Assembly (NCBI GenBank): GCA_964636785.1
Contig: CAZWVK010000003.1
Coordinates: 1 to 61,064, forward strand
Direction: 5' to 3'
Origin: UBA6776 sp964636785
GTDB taxonomy: Bacteria; Bdellovibrionota; Bdellovibrionia; Bdellovibrionales; UBA1609
DNA length: 61,064 nt
The notes under the pieces were generated by a model. That model was given only the letters and a program-made list of their open reading frames with translations. It searched no databases and was not told the origin of the DNA. Positions 9,038-17,500 of this stretch are shown here, one piece after another (the first letter of the stretch is position 1; each line of letters begins with the position of its first letter). The position numbers and the translations under genes are program-made.

Positions 9038-9866
9038 GGACTTCTGGCTCTCTTTTTTCTTCTATTGGATTTGGCGCATCTGTTTTTTCTGTTGTTCTTT
9101 CGGTGGCTCTTTCGATTAGTTCTTCAGCAAGTTCCAAATAAGCTTTTGCTCCTGGAGACTTTAGATCGTACTCAATAATTGTTTGGCCGTGGCTTGGCGC
9201 TTCGCTCAAACGCACGTTTCTTGGAATTACAGCTTGAAAAACTTTCTCTTGAAAGTGGGTGCGAATTTCAGAGACCACTTGATGGCTAAGATTATTTCGC
9301 TGATCGAACATTGTAAGAACGATTCCCTCGATTTTAAGTTCTGGATTTAGTCCTTTTTTGATCAATCCTGCCGTATTCAGAAGCTGGCTCAGTCCTTCTA
9401 ATGCGTAATATTCGCACTGAAGAGGCACTAAAAACGTATTGGCTGCAGAAAGAGCATTCACAGTTAAAAGTCCAAGTGATGGAGGGCAATCTATAAGGAC
9501 AAAATCATAATCATTTGCGACTTTCGCGAGCGCGTCCTTAAGCCGATATTCTCGATGCGGCATGTCAACTAACTCAATTTCCGCTCCTACGAGGTCTGGA
9601 TTGGCCGGGACGATCTTGAGACTATCTGTTTGAGTATTCTGGCTAGCCTCGTGAATAGTCTTTTCGCCGATCAAAACTTGATAAATATTGTTCTCGTGGT
9701 TCTCATGACGCTTGATGCCAAGCCCGCTGGATGCGTTTCCTTGGGGATCAAGGTCCACAATGAGTACTCGCTTATTCAGCTTGGCTAGTCCCGCTGCCAA
9801 GTTCACAGTTGTTGTTGTTTTTCCAACCCCACCTTTTTGATTAGCCACACAGATCACTCTTGCCAT
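9030..9866 (-). CDS. parA: Chromosome-partitioning ATPase ParA
   Basis: Deviant Walker ATPase that moves ParB-parS complexes (278 residues from the chosen start). ARVICVANQKGGVGKTTTTV carries the deviant P-loop at the very N-terminus, followed by DLDPQGNAS near 45 and DCPPSLGLLT near 125. ATG at 9866 is preferred over an upstream in-frame start at 9920, because family members begin with this strand and a good GAGGAG ribosome-binding site precedes it. The C-terminal tail is acidic and proline-rich. Operon: parA-parB-bactofilin. Confidence 0.96.
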   Translation of the reverse strand: MARVICVANQKGGVGKTTTTVNLAAGLAKLNKRVLIVDLDPQGNASSGLGIKRHENHENNIYQVLIGEKTIHEASQNTQTDSLKIVPANPDLVGAEIELVDMPHREYRLKDALAKVANDYDFVLIDCPPSLGLLTVNALSAANTFLVPLQCEYYALEGLSQLLNTAGLIKKGLNPELKIEGIVLTMFDQRNNLSHQVVSEIRTHFQEKVFQAVIPRNVRLSEAPSHGQTIIEYDLKSPGAKAYLELAEELIERATERTTEKTDAPNPIEEKREPEVHV

Positions 9867-9972
9867 GATGTCTTTCTCCTCACCAACTAAAGTTTTAATC
9901 TTCTCGAGAATAATAAACAAGTTTCAAATTGAAAAATTTTCGAGCTAAAGGAGCTTTTCTGAGATGCCGAGA

Positions 9973-9988
9973 AGTTCCACGTGGAACA
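9973..9988. promoter_or_regulatory. Candidate parS site 1
   Basis: The 14-bp perfect palindrome GTTCCACGTGGAAC (9974-9987) matches the general ParB-binding parS pattern TGTTNCACGTGAAACA with compensating changes in both arms. It lies 107 bases upstream of the parA start codon, and contains the GTG start codon of the neighbouring plus-strand lipoprotein gene. Confidence 0.85.
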
Positions 9989-10481
9989 TTTCGCGAAATA
10001 TTCTATTCGATTCCTAGCCGTGATTACTCTTTCTTTTGTGATGTCTGGCTGCCGATCAAAAGATCCTAATCCAGAACTGAAAGATCCTATATTTCAGTCA
10101 CTCAAAAAGGAAGCTGATGATGCCGAGCGAGCATTTAAGGAGGCTGAAACGGCAAAAGATGAAGCCTATAAAGCATTCCAGTCCGCAACAGCCCAGACAA
10201 TTGAGCTCAAAGAAGCGGAGAAAGAATATTGGAAAGCTGTTAAGCGAGTGGATTCCCTGCGTCCAACAGTTCGATATCTAAAAATTCGCACTGAAAGGCG
10301 AAAAGTGGAGGCTCGAGCGGCTTATGCGGCTGCGTTTGCAAGGGGAGAGGAAGCCAATTGGCCAAACCCAGAGGAATTTGAAGCCTATCAGACAAATAAA
10401 CGTTTAAGAGAAGCCTCACTGAATTGGAATCGCAGAGTTCCTAAACTGCAAGATCGAATACCCACATCCAAAAGCGATTAA
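9981..10481 (+). CDS. Coiled-coil lipoprotein between two parS sites
   Basis: A protein of 166 residues that I do not recognise. It has a short lipoprotein signal (FLAVITLSFVMSGC, cleavage before Cys 24) and then a highly charged helical region rich in Ala, Glu and Lys (roughly residues 35-125), probably a coiled coil. Its GTG start falls inside parS site 1, and parS site 2 begins five bases after its stop. No alternative start preserves the signal peptide. It is oriented opposite to both neighbours (parA and rsmG). The setting suggests that ParB spreading could affect its expression; a role in segregation is speculative. Confidence 0.75.
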   Translation: MEHFAKYSIRFLAVITLSFVMSGCRSKDPNPELKDPIFQSLKKEADDAERAFKEAETAKDEAYKAFQSATAQTIELKEAEKEYWKAVKRVDSLRPTVRYLKIRTERRKVEARAAYAAAFARGEEANWPNPEEFEAYQTNKRLREASLNWNRRVPKLQDRIPTSKSD

Positions 10482-10486
10482 CCAAA

Positions 10487-10502
10487 TGTTCCACGTGGAA
10501 CA
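10487..10502. promoter_or_regulatory. Candidate parS site 2
   Basis: The perfect 16-bp palindrome TGTTCCACGTGGAACA closely fits the bacterial parS consensus and shares its 14-bp core with site 1. It lies between the stops of the lipoprotein gene and rsmG, about 500 bp from site 1. Confidence 0.9.
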
Positions 10503-10509
10503 AGTCTGA

Positions 10510-11169
10510 CTACTTAATTTTCTTTGTTAGAATCACTGCCCGCCGAGCTTGAGAAAGGGGTAGCGAATACTCCCCAGAAAGCTCCGGAGCCCAGAAAGCG
10601 CAGAGCTGAGAGGGCATTTCACCCACTTCTCGCACCCAATTCGTGCCTTTCATGTGAAAAACAACGCCGCCAAGAGCCACAACGTCTTTACAAACCAGAC
10701 AAACCTTAGAAACGGAGGCATATCCGCGTGTAATCGCAGCAGGAATCTTCCGCTCCAGCTCTTCGACCCGCTTAACTAAGACTTCTGTATTTGAAAGCTT
10801 CAAATGAAAAACAATATGCTTAAGGAATTCGCCCTTGCGCTCGTCGGAATCGACCAGCTTAACTTTCAAGTTCGGAGAAGCTTTCGATGCCAGTAGAGCA
10901 AGAATTACTCCCGGAAGCCCATTTCCAGATCCCAAATCAAATATCTCCTGAGCATCACCTAATTTTTCCAAGACAATCTCACAGGCGGAAATACAGTCTG
11001 CAAAATGCTGCTCATCCGCATCGCGCTCAGTCTGACGTCCAATCAGATTCAAACGGGCATTATAACGAATCAATTCCGAATGATAGGCTTTCAACCCACT
11101 TAGGACCTCTGAATCCAAGTGGGAAAACCATTTCTCAACTCTCCAAAGTACATTTTCTTCCGTGCTCAA
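10510..11169 (-). CDS. rsmG: 16S rRNA m7G527 methyltransferase RsmG (GidB)
   Basis: SAM-dependent methyltransferase that modifies G527 of 16S rRNA (219 residues). RYNARLNLIGRQT near residue 33 and the SAM-binding loop IFDLGSGNGLPGVILAL near residue 95 are characteristic, followed by DSDERKGEFL and ITRGYASVSK. Its start overlaps the mnmG stop by 4 bases, so the two are translationally coupled, as is common for gidA-gidB next to parAB. Confidence 0.96.
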   Translation of the reverse strand: MSTEENVLWRVEKWFSHLDSEVLSGLKAYHSELIRYNARLNLIGRQTERDADEQHFADCISACEIVLEKLGDAQEIFDLGSGNGLPGVILALLASKASPNLKVKLVDSDERKGEFLKHIVFHLKLSNTEVLVKRVEELERKIPAAITRGYASVSKVCLVCKDVVALGGVVFHMKGTNWVREVGEMPSQLCAFWAPELSGEYSLPLSQARRAVILTKKIK

Positions 11170-13052
11170 TTCGCTCTCCCAATACTCGACTGACGATCTT
11201 GACCCTTTAGAAAAATCATCAAAGCCTGGATTGCAGAAGGATTGACGCCGCTCACTCGTCCGGCCTGTCCAAGTGACAAAGGACGTACTGAAGTCAATTT
11301 CTCCACTTCCTCGTTTGACAACCCCCTGACTCTTTTAAAATCCAAGTCAGCCGGGATCTGCAAATTTTCTAGACGAACAGCCTGCTCTATCATCTCATTC
11401 TGACGCTTAATGTAACCTTCATATTTCACCTGAATCTCCACAGGCTCATAAACAAGATCATCCTCATCGACAGAAACTCCAAACTTCATGAGGTCTAAAC
11501 ATGCTATTTCTTCGCGCCGCATCAACTCCTTTGCAGACACAGGTTTTAATAAAACCGGACTATCAAGCTGTCTCAAAACGGACTGGGTTCTTTCATTGGG
11601 AACCAGCTTAAACCTCTCTAAGTCTTCAAGCATTTTACGTCTTCGACTTAAAAGTTTCTCCGCCTTTTCCCATTCCACGTCACTCAAAAGTCCTACTTCA
11701 TTCGCTCTCGGAGCCAATCTCTCCAAGGTATTGTCCTCACGAAGTGCCAATCGAAACTCCGCTCTGGAGGTCATCATCCGATAGGGCTCTTTCGTTCCCT
11801 TTGTAACCAGATCATCAACCAACACACCCATATAAGCTTCATGACGTTTTAAAATAAAAGCGTCTTTATTTAGAACTTTTAAAGCTGCATTTGCACCTGC
11901 GATCAGACCTTGAGAAGCAGCCTCTTCATATCCACTGGTCCCATTGATTTGGCCTGCAAGAAATAAATTTGATATCGCGCGGGTTTCGAGAGTTAAATTC
12001 AACTGAGTCGGCTCAACAAAATCATACTCAACCGCATAACCAGGTTTAAGCATTCGAACATTTTCTAAACCAGGAATAGTTCTAAGAAATTCGTATTGCA
12101 CATCTTCAGGAAGGCTTGTTGAGATCCCTTGAAGATAAATTGAATTTGTATCCAAACCTTCCGGCTCCAAAAAAGTTTGATGACGATCACGATCAGCGAA
12201 CCGAGTGATTTTATCTTCAATACTCGGGCAGTAACGAGGACCAAGTCCCTTGATCACACCTTGAAACATGGGAGATTGATGAAGATTTTTACGGATGATC
12301 TCGTGAGTTCTTTCATTTGTATAAGATAAAAAGCATTTCACTTGCGGAAGTTTAAGCTCGCGATCGCTTTTAAAGCTGAAAGGATAAAACTTTTTATCAC
12401 CCTCTTGCGGCTCTGTTTTTGACCAATCAATGGAGTCACGATCAAGGCGGGCAGGGGTTCCTGTTTTTAAGCGCTGAACTTTAAAACCAAAGGCTGCCAG
12501 CTGATCAGAAATTCCAGTTGTTGCTTTCTCTCCAACCCTTCCACCAGAGTAACTCTTTAGTCCAATGTGCATCACACCATTTAAAAATGTCCCCGTCGTA
12601 ATAACGACGGAGCGACCAAATATCTCGCTTTGATCTTTTAAGCGCACGCCTTTGCAAACAGAGCCCTCAAGAATAAGAGAGTTAACCTCGCCTTCGAATA
12701 ATTCCAGTCCGCTCTGCTTCGCAAGGCGGTCTCTCATATAAACGGAATAAAGATTCTTATCGCATTGGGCCCGCGAACCTCGAACCGCTGGTCCTTTTCG
12801 AGCATTTAATCTTTTGAATTGAAGGCAGGTTCCATCGGCTGCAAAGCCCATCTCCCCACCAAGAGCATCAATCTCTCGGACCATATGACCTTTGGCTAGA
12901 CCCCCAATGGAAGGGTTGCAGCTCATAAAGCCTGTCTTTGAAAAGTCCGTGGTAATAATGAGAGTTGAGCAGCCCAGCCGAACGGCTGCCAAGGACGCTT
13001 CAATACCGGCATGACCCGCGCCAACCACAATCACATCATAGCTCTTCATCAT
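11166..13052 (-). CDS. mnmG: tRNA uridine 5-carboxymethylaminomethyl enzyme MnmG (GidA)
   Basis: FAD enzyme that, with MnmE, modifies the wobble uridine of several tRNAs (628 residues, full length). The N-terminal dinucleotide fold has VVGAGHAGIEASLAAVRLG, followed by MSCNPSIGGLAKGH near 45-58, and the GTFLNGVMHIG and AGQINGTSGYEEA family stretches. The C-terminal helical domain ends in VSGVNPSAIQALMIFL. It lies 3 bases downstream of the mnmE stop, which fits their joint function. Confidence 0.98.
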   Translation of the reverse strand: MMKSYDVIVVGAGHAGIEASLAAVRLGCSTLIITTDFSKTGFMSCNPSIGGLAKGHMVREIDALGGEMGFAADGTCLQFKRLNARKGPAVRGSRAQCDKNLYSVYMRDRLAKQSGLELFEGEVNSLILEGSVCKGVRLKDQSEIFGRSVVITTGTFLNGVMHIGLKSYSGGRVGEKATTGISDQLAAFGFKVQRLKTGTPARLDRDSIDWSKTEPQEGDKKFYPFSFKSDRELKLPQVKCFLSYTNERTHEIIRKNLHQSPMFQGVIKGLGPRYCPSIEDKITRFADRDRHQTFLEPEGLDTNSIYLQGISTSLPEDVQYEFLRTIPGLENVRMLKPGYAVEYDFVEPTQLNLTLETRAISNLFLAGQINGTSGYEEAASQGLIAGANAALKVLNKDAFILKRHEAYMGVLVDDLVTKGTKEPYRMMTSRAEFRLALREDNTLERLAPRANEVGLLSDVEWEKAEKLLSRRRKMLEDLERFKLVPNERTQSVLRQLDSPVLLKPVSAKELMRREEIACLDLMKFGVSVDEDDLVYEPVEIQVKYEGYIKRQNEMIEQAVRLENLQIPADLDFKRVRGLSNEEVEKLTSVRPLSLGQAGRVSGVNPSAIQALMIFLKGQDRQSSIGRAN

Positions 13053-13055
13053 TTC

Positions 13056-14426
13056 TTACTTTCCGATGCAAAATTGATTAAAAACCTGGTCCATCACCTG
13101 GTCGTCGTAAACCTCACCGAGAATGGAGTAAATCTCTCTCAAGGCTCCATGAAGATCCAACGCCACAAGGTCAGGACTTTCGTCGTTTACCATAAGCGTC
13201 AAAGAATCACCTAGCATTTTCTCAGCCTGAGTTAGGTGATTGAAATGTCTCGCATTTAGAGAAACTGTGGACTCTTCAGAAGGCACCTCGCGAAGAATCC
13301 ATTTCAAAATCTCAGCTTTAAGACCTTCAAGGCCTTCACCCGTCAGAGCACTCACCCTTAAAAATGAGAAATCCAGGCTCGAAAGGTCCAGTCTCGTCTG
13401 CTTGTCAGATTTGTTAACAAGCACAAGCGTTCGCGCTTTATCTAACTCTTTCAATAGCTTAGCTTCATCCTCATTCAAGCTCTGTTCACCATCAAGGACG
13501 AATAAAACCATGTCCGCGCTCTGCATTTTTCCTTGAGCACGAACCTGACCAAGCTTTTCAATCTCATCCAAAGACTCCCGAAGCCCGGCTGTGTCTATAA
13601 GGTCCACCTGGTACCCATTTATAAAAATCCGGCCTTCAATCAGATCTCGAGTGGTTCCTTCAATGGGAGTCACAATCGCTTTTTCTTCACCAAGAAGAGC
13701 ATTGAGCAAACTAGACTTTCCTACATTAGGACGTCCAATTAAGACCACTTGGTATCCTGATTTCAGAATCCGCCCTGCACGGTAGCCCTCGAGAAGCTTT
13801 CGAATCCGGCCTTGCGCAGAGCCTAGTCGGGACACCAAATCCTCTTTCGCAGCGATTTCAATATCTTCCGATGAAAAATCAATATTGGCTTCTAGATGAG
13901 CTAAAATCCCAGTGATCAATTCTTTAATTTCCAAAAGCTGTTTGGAAAGATCGCCCTCAATTTGTCGCAAAGAAAGCGCCGCTGACTTTCTAGTTTGGCT
14001 CTGGATGACATCTAAAACGCCTTCCGCCTGGACCAGGTCAATTCGACCATTCATAAATCCACGGAATGTAAACTCACCCCGTTCCGCCATTCGCGCACCA
14101 TGATCCACCAAGAGTTCCAAACAAAGATCAACGATCGTAGGATTCCCATGAAGTGAAATTTCAATGGTATCTTCACCGGTAAAACTTCGGCCATTTTCAA
14201 AAAAAGTCGTAAGAACCTCATCGACAACTGCGCCATCGACAGGGTTCTTCAATTTTCCGTAATAAACTTGATGAGATTTTGGATGTTGTGGAAGAAACCC
14301 ACAGACTTTTCTACATATTTCAACTGATTGTGGCCCGCTCACGCGAACCACAGAAATTCCCGCCTGCCCTGGGGCCGAAGCGAGAGCACATATTGTATCC
14401 TTATCTCGATTCAGAAGTGCGGTCAT
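13056..14426 (-). CDS. mnmE: tRNA-modification GTPase MnmE
   Basis: GTPase partner of MnmG in wobble-uridine modification (456 residues). The N-terminal tetrahydrofolate-binding domain begins with DTICALASAPGQAGISVVRV. The G domain has GRPNVGKSSLLNAL near residue 227, EGTTRD, DTAGLRES and NKSD. The protein ends in FCIGK, the conserved C-terminal C(I/L/V)GK motif. It overlaps the 3' end of the khpB/jag gene by 26 bases. Confidence 0.98.
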   Translation of the reverse strand: MTALLNRDKDTICALASAPGQAGISVVRVSGPQSVEICRKVCGFLPQHPKSHQVYYGKLKNPVDGAVVDEVLTTFFENGRSFTGEDTIEISLHGNPTIVDLCLELLVDHGARMAERGEFTFRGFMNGRIDLVQAEGVLDVIQSQTRKSAALSLRQIEGDLSKQLLEIKELITGILAHLEANIDFSSEDIEIAAKEDLVSRLGSAQGRIRKLLEGYRAGRILKSGYQVVLIGRPNVGKSSLLNALLGEEKAIVTPIEGTTRDLIEGRIFINGYQVDLIDTAGLRESLDEIEKLGQVRAQGKMQSADMVLFVLDGEQSLNEDEAKLLKELDKARTLVLVNKSDKQTRLDLSSLDFSFLRVSALTGEGLEGLKAEILKWILREVPSEESTVSLNARHFNHLTQAEKMLGDSLTLMVNDESPDLVALDLHGALREIYSILGEVYDDQVMDQVFNQFCIGK

Positions 14427-14943
14427 CTTTCTCCGAATTTTGCTCTTTCATTGGAAAGATTTTAATTTTTTTAAAGTGGCCATCACCAACTGATCGACTC
14501 TTCACACGACCATCTTCTGCTAAGTATTGATGAACGACTTTTCGATCTTTCGGTGGAAGTGCACGAAAATAAACTGGCTTTCCTTTGCTAAGAGCAATGT
14601 CTTTTAATTTATCTGCCAATTCAATCAACGCCTGCTCAGCATCTTTTCTGAAATTCGCACAATCCAGATTAACATGAATTTTCTCATCAGGCATTTGGTG
14701 CTGAACCACTCGTCGAATATATAGCTGCATAGAATCAAGAAGCTGACCTTCTTTTGAGGTCAAAAACTCTTCGTCCTCTCCAAAAAAATTAACCGTGATT
14801 TCGTCTTCTTTTCTCTCGAGATCAAAGGAAAGTTTCAAATGGGTCAAATCCATAAGATCTTTCAGTACATCATCAATTAAAGTTTCAAGATCGCTTCCGC
14901 CCTTTTTCTTTCCTCCAAATAATTTTCCCAACAGACCAGTCAT
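14401..14943 (-). CDS. khpB: Jag/KhpB-type RNA-binding protein (KH-R3H)
   Basis: RNA-binding protein of the Jag (SpoIIIJ-associated) family, 180 residues. A short basic start is followed by a KH-like region (about 20-95) and an R3H domain (about 105-165) containing LPPKDRKVVHQYLAED and the SRSVGDGHFKKI end. It follows yidC directly, the usual arrangement. The long N-terminal Jag_N domain of Firmicutes is absent. The family has roles in RNA binding and cell envelope regulation; the targets here are unknown. Confidence 0.9.
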   Translation of the reverse strand: MTGLLGKLFGGKKKGGSDLETLIDDVLKDLMDLTHLKLSFDLERKEDEITVNFFGEDEEFLTSKEGQLLDSMQLYIRRVVQHQMPDEKIHVNLDCANFRKDAEQALIELADKLKDIALSKGKPVYFRALPPKDRKVVHQYLAEDGRVKSRSVGDGHFKKIKIFPMKEQNSEKDDRTSESR

Positions 14944-14952
14944 TTTCGTCTC

Positions 14953-16584
14953 CTATTTCTTATTAGTTTGCACAGGCGCTTCCACCTGGTTGAATTTCAT
15001 AAAATAAAGTTGTTGTAAGACTCCAAACACGCCACTCACAAAAATATAAAGAGTAAGCCCGCTTGGAAGAGAAAGCATAAAGAAAGAGAACAATACGGGC
15101 ATCGCCGCCATCACTTTCGCTTGAGCTGGATCCAAAGTGTTCGGTGTGATTTTTTGCTGAACAAAAAGCGTCACTCCCATCAACACAGGTAAAACATAAT
15201 AAGGATCTCTCGCGCTCAAATCTTGAATCCAAAACGCAAACGGCGCTTGATAAAGTTCGATCGACTGACCTAACACCTGATAAAGCGCAATGAAAATTGG
15301 AAACTGAAGAAGCATTGGCAAGCAACCGCCAATTGGATTCGCTTTATTTTCTCTCATCAAACCCATGATCTCTTGATTCATTTTCTGCTGATCGTCTTTA
15401 TACTTCTCGCGGATGGCTTTCATCTGCGGCTGTAGGACCTGCATCACTTTCATAGATTTATAAGACATGATGTTAAACGGAAGAACCAACACTCGCACTG
15501 CGGCGGTCAGTAATATAATTGCAACTCCCCAGTTACCGACGAATCCATAAATACTTTTTAAGAAGACCAAAATGTACTTTGCAATCCAGCTGAAAAAGCC
15601 AAAATCAATCACATTGTCTAATTCTGAATCGACGGAGCGTAGAAGATTCACATCCTTTGGCCCAATAAATGAGGAGTAGCTCGCATTGAAATTTTCACCG
15701 CTCAGTTTTTGATACGCAATCTGCGCAAACGCGGTCTTTGCTTTTTGAGTGATGTTGAGGCGAAGTTCAGGGAGAGTGTCCGCCTTGTTCACAAAGGCTT
15801 GGGTGAAATATTGGCTCCCTAAAGAAACCAAACGGAGTTTTGAAAATGTCTTTGCATCGTCTTCTTCGCCAATATGAACTCTTTCAGTGGTGTCATTTCC
15901 TGCGACATAAAACTCTTGGCGTTCATATTGAGGAGTAAACCAGCTGCCACCTTGAACCGGAACAATTGTTTCATAAAGGGATGTCGAAACTCCAATAAAA
16001 TTTGGATGTGTGCCCTTTATCTCAATATCCGTTCGAAGCTCATATCGAGCGGCAATGATTTCAATCTTCTTTACAATCTCAAGGTCTCCCCATTGAGCAC
16101 GACCAACAAATGTTCGGTCATCGATTTTAGAAAGATCAAAATGAATCGGGCCGTTCTGACCTAGAAATCCCGTAGAAAAAGTCGCCTGCTCGGAATCCGG
16201 TGAGCCCATACGAATGGTCGCTCCGCTTCGATCTGTATATTGATTCAGGCGGATGTTTCTAAATCCCATTCCTCTTGAGGAAACATCGAAACTCAGCTGA
16301 GGAGATTCAAAAACCAAAATCGTTTCTTCTTTGGTCTCAATAATAGGCGCAGCTTGTCCCAGGGTAGATGTAACTGGACGCTCAGATGAAGCTTCAGAAA
16401 CTTCAGGAGGTTGAGAATCTTTTGGCTCGCTTTCCGGAGTTTCAAGAACTGTTTCCTCTTTAACTTGCTCGAACACATGCGGATATTTTTTTTGCATGTA
16501 GTGCTGCCAGCCCATCCAAACCACAAAAACAACAGCGACCGCACCCAATGTTCTGCCATCAAAAAAATTCGGCTTATCGTTCAT
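14953..16584 (-). CDS. yidC: Membrane protein insertase YidC
   Basis: YidC/Oxa1 insertase (543 residues). An N-terminal membrane anchor (LGAVAVVFVVWMGW, near residues 13-26) is followed by a linker rich in Glu, Pro and Ser and by the large periplasmic beta domain (about 85-335). Five transmembrane segments at the C-terminus contain GNWGVAIILLTAAVRVLVLP and NPIGGCLPMLLQFPIFIALY. This is the Gram-negative type. It overlaps yidD by 4 bases and lies in the rpmH-rnpA-yidD-yidC-jag order. Confidence 0.98.
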   Translation of the reverse strand: MNDKPNFFDGRTLGAVAVVFVVWMGWQHYMQKKYPHVFEQVKEETVLETPESEPKDSQPPEVSEASSERPVTSTLGQAAPIIETKEETILVFESPQLSFDVSSRGMGFRNIRLNQYTDRSGATIRMGSPDSEQATFSTGFLGQNGPIHFDLSKIDDRTFVGRAQWGDLEIVKKIEIIAARYELRTDIEIKGTHPNFIGVSTSLYETIVPVQGGSWFTPQYERQEFYVAGNDTTERVHIGEEDDAKTFSKLRLVSLGSQYFTQAFVNKADTLPELRLNITQKAKTAFAQIAYQKLSGENFNASYSSFIGPKDVNLLRSVDSELDNVIDFGFFSWIAKYILVFLKSIYGFVGNWGVAIILLTAAVRVLVLPFNIMSYKSMKVMQVLQPQMKAIREKYKDDQQKMNQEIMGLMRENKANPIGGCLPMLLQFPIFIALYQVLGQSIELYQAPFAFWIQDLSARDPYYVLPVLMGVTLFVQQKITPNTLDPAQAKVMAAMPVLFSFFMLSLPSGLTLYIFVSGVFGVLQQLYFMKFNQVEAPVQTNKK

Positions 16585-16859
16585 AAAAACTCCTGTTTTG
16601 GCTTAGGAGCTGGATCGTAGCCGAACGCTCCAAATGGTCGACATTTTAAAAGTCTGCGTATAATCAAAACAAAGGCGGGAAAAATCGGATGGGTCTGAAA
16701 AACTTGAACTGCATATTCTGAGCATGACGGATGAAATCGACAATTGCCCCCAAAGTATGGGCCTAAAAACGCTCGATAAAAGCTTAATAAGAATAGAAAA
16801 ACCCGATTAATGAGCTTCTTTTGATATTTTTTCGTAGGCTCTGAAAAAAGCTGATCCAA
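16581..16859 (-). CDS. yidD: Membrane protein insertion efficiency factor YidD
   Basis: Small protein that helps YidC-dependent insertion. The core FYRAFLGPYFGGNCRFHPSC and the LLKCRPFGAFGYDPAP end are diagnostic. The start is uncertain. No ATG or GTG lies near the usual beginning of the family; TTG at 16859 gives 92 residues, whereas ATG at 16913 gives 110 and would overlap rnpA by 107 bases. Either way it overlaps the rnpA coding end, which runs to 16807. The 3' end overlaps yidC by 4 bases. Confidence 0.88.
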   Translation of the reverse strand: MDQLFSEPTKKYQKKLINRVFLFLLSFYRAFLGPYFGGNCRFHPSCSEYAVQVFQTHPIFPAFVLIIRRLLKCRPFGAFGYDPAPKPKQEFL

Positions 16860-17172
16860 AGTCCTCTCGACTGAGTTCCTTATAAAAACCCGCCGCCTTT
16901 TTCTTAAAAACAAAGTTCAAATCAAAAGACTCTGACCACTGGTCAAAATCCCACACCTTTACCCTTTCGCGGCCCCACCTCCTCATTCGATTTCGAACGA
17001 CAGCTGTGCCAACATATCGGGGTAGGGTCCACCCCACTCGACTGATGCCATCTTCATTCGACTGATATACAACCATCAGCCAATGGGTCACGTGCATCAC
17101 CCGTCCCTCGTTCCTTAACTTCTCAAAATCACGTTTCTTTTTTAAAGAAATGAGGTTCGGCTTATTTTCCAC
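16807..17172 (-). CDS. rnpA: Ribonuclease P protein component
   Basis: Protein subunit of RNase P, which matures the 5' end of tRNAs. The core WTLPRYVGTAVVRNRMRRWG contains the RNR motif. The reading frame is open back to an ATG at 17235 inside rpmH, but family members normally start about ten residues before KKRDFEKLRNEGR. GTG at 17172 (overlapping the rpmH stop by 11 bases) gives 121 residues and fits better. The overlaps on both sides, with rpmH and yidD, make this cluster unusually compact. Confidence 0.9.
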   Translation of the reverse strand: MENKPNLISLKKKRDFEKLRNEGRVMHVTHWLMVVYQSNEDGISRVGWTLPRYVGTAVVRNRMRRWGRERVKVWDFDQWSESFDLNFVFKKKAAGFYKELSREDFGSAFFRAYEKISKEAH

Positions 17173-17311
17173 CAGAAGTGACTGATAAACGCTTTCGTCC
17201 CTTCGCTCGACGGCGAGACAATACTTTTCTTCCATTTTTAGTGGCCATTCGGGAACGAAAACCGTGAGTTTTTTTACGGCGCTTTTGACTCGGTTGATAA
17301 GTGCGCTTCAT
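17162..17311 (-). CDS. rpmH: 50S ribosomal protein L34
   Basis: Ribosomal protein L34, 49 residues. Translating the minus strand from ATG at 17311 gives MKRTYQPSQKRRKKTHGFRS at the start, then RMATKNGRKVLSRRRAKGRK and a short SVTSGGK tail, the canonical L34 sequence. A GGAG ribosome-binding site lies seven bases upstream. It is the first gene of the rpmH-rnpA-yidD-yidC-jag-mnmE-mnmG-rsmG cluster, divergent from dnaA. Confidence 0.97.
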   Translation of the reverse strand: MKRTYQPSQKRRKKTHGFRSRMATKNGRKVLSRRRAKGRKRLSVTSGGK

Positions 17312-17500
17312 GACTGACTCCTCTACTATCTTACGTCATTAATCATCTGAGATTGAGACTCGAGGCGCCAATTAATCATAGCGGGTTGGGTTCGTCAAGA
17401 AACGCCTTACGTCAGGACCTCTCGGTCATTGAAAGATCTACTTAGCCATGATAGCTCTGCCTCTTACCGGATCGGGGTCCTAAGTTTTTGGGGGAAATGC
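17312..17500. promoter_or_regulatory. rpmH-dnaA divergent intergenic region
   Basis: Region of 189 bases between divergent rpmH and dnaA. Two 9-mers occur twice each on the plus strand: CTTACGTCA at 17330 and 17406, and ATTAATCAT at 17338 and 17371. A possible minus-strand promoter for rpmH is TTGACG (17393-17398) with a 16-base spacer to ATTAAT (17371-17376). A weaker plus-strand candidate is TTGAGA (17353) with a 17-base spacer to TCATAG. No consensus DnaA box is visible here. All promoter calls are by eye. Confidence 0.4.
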
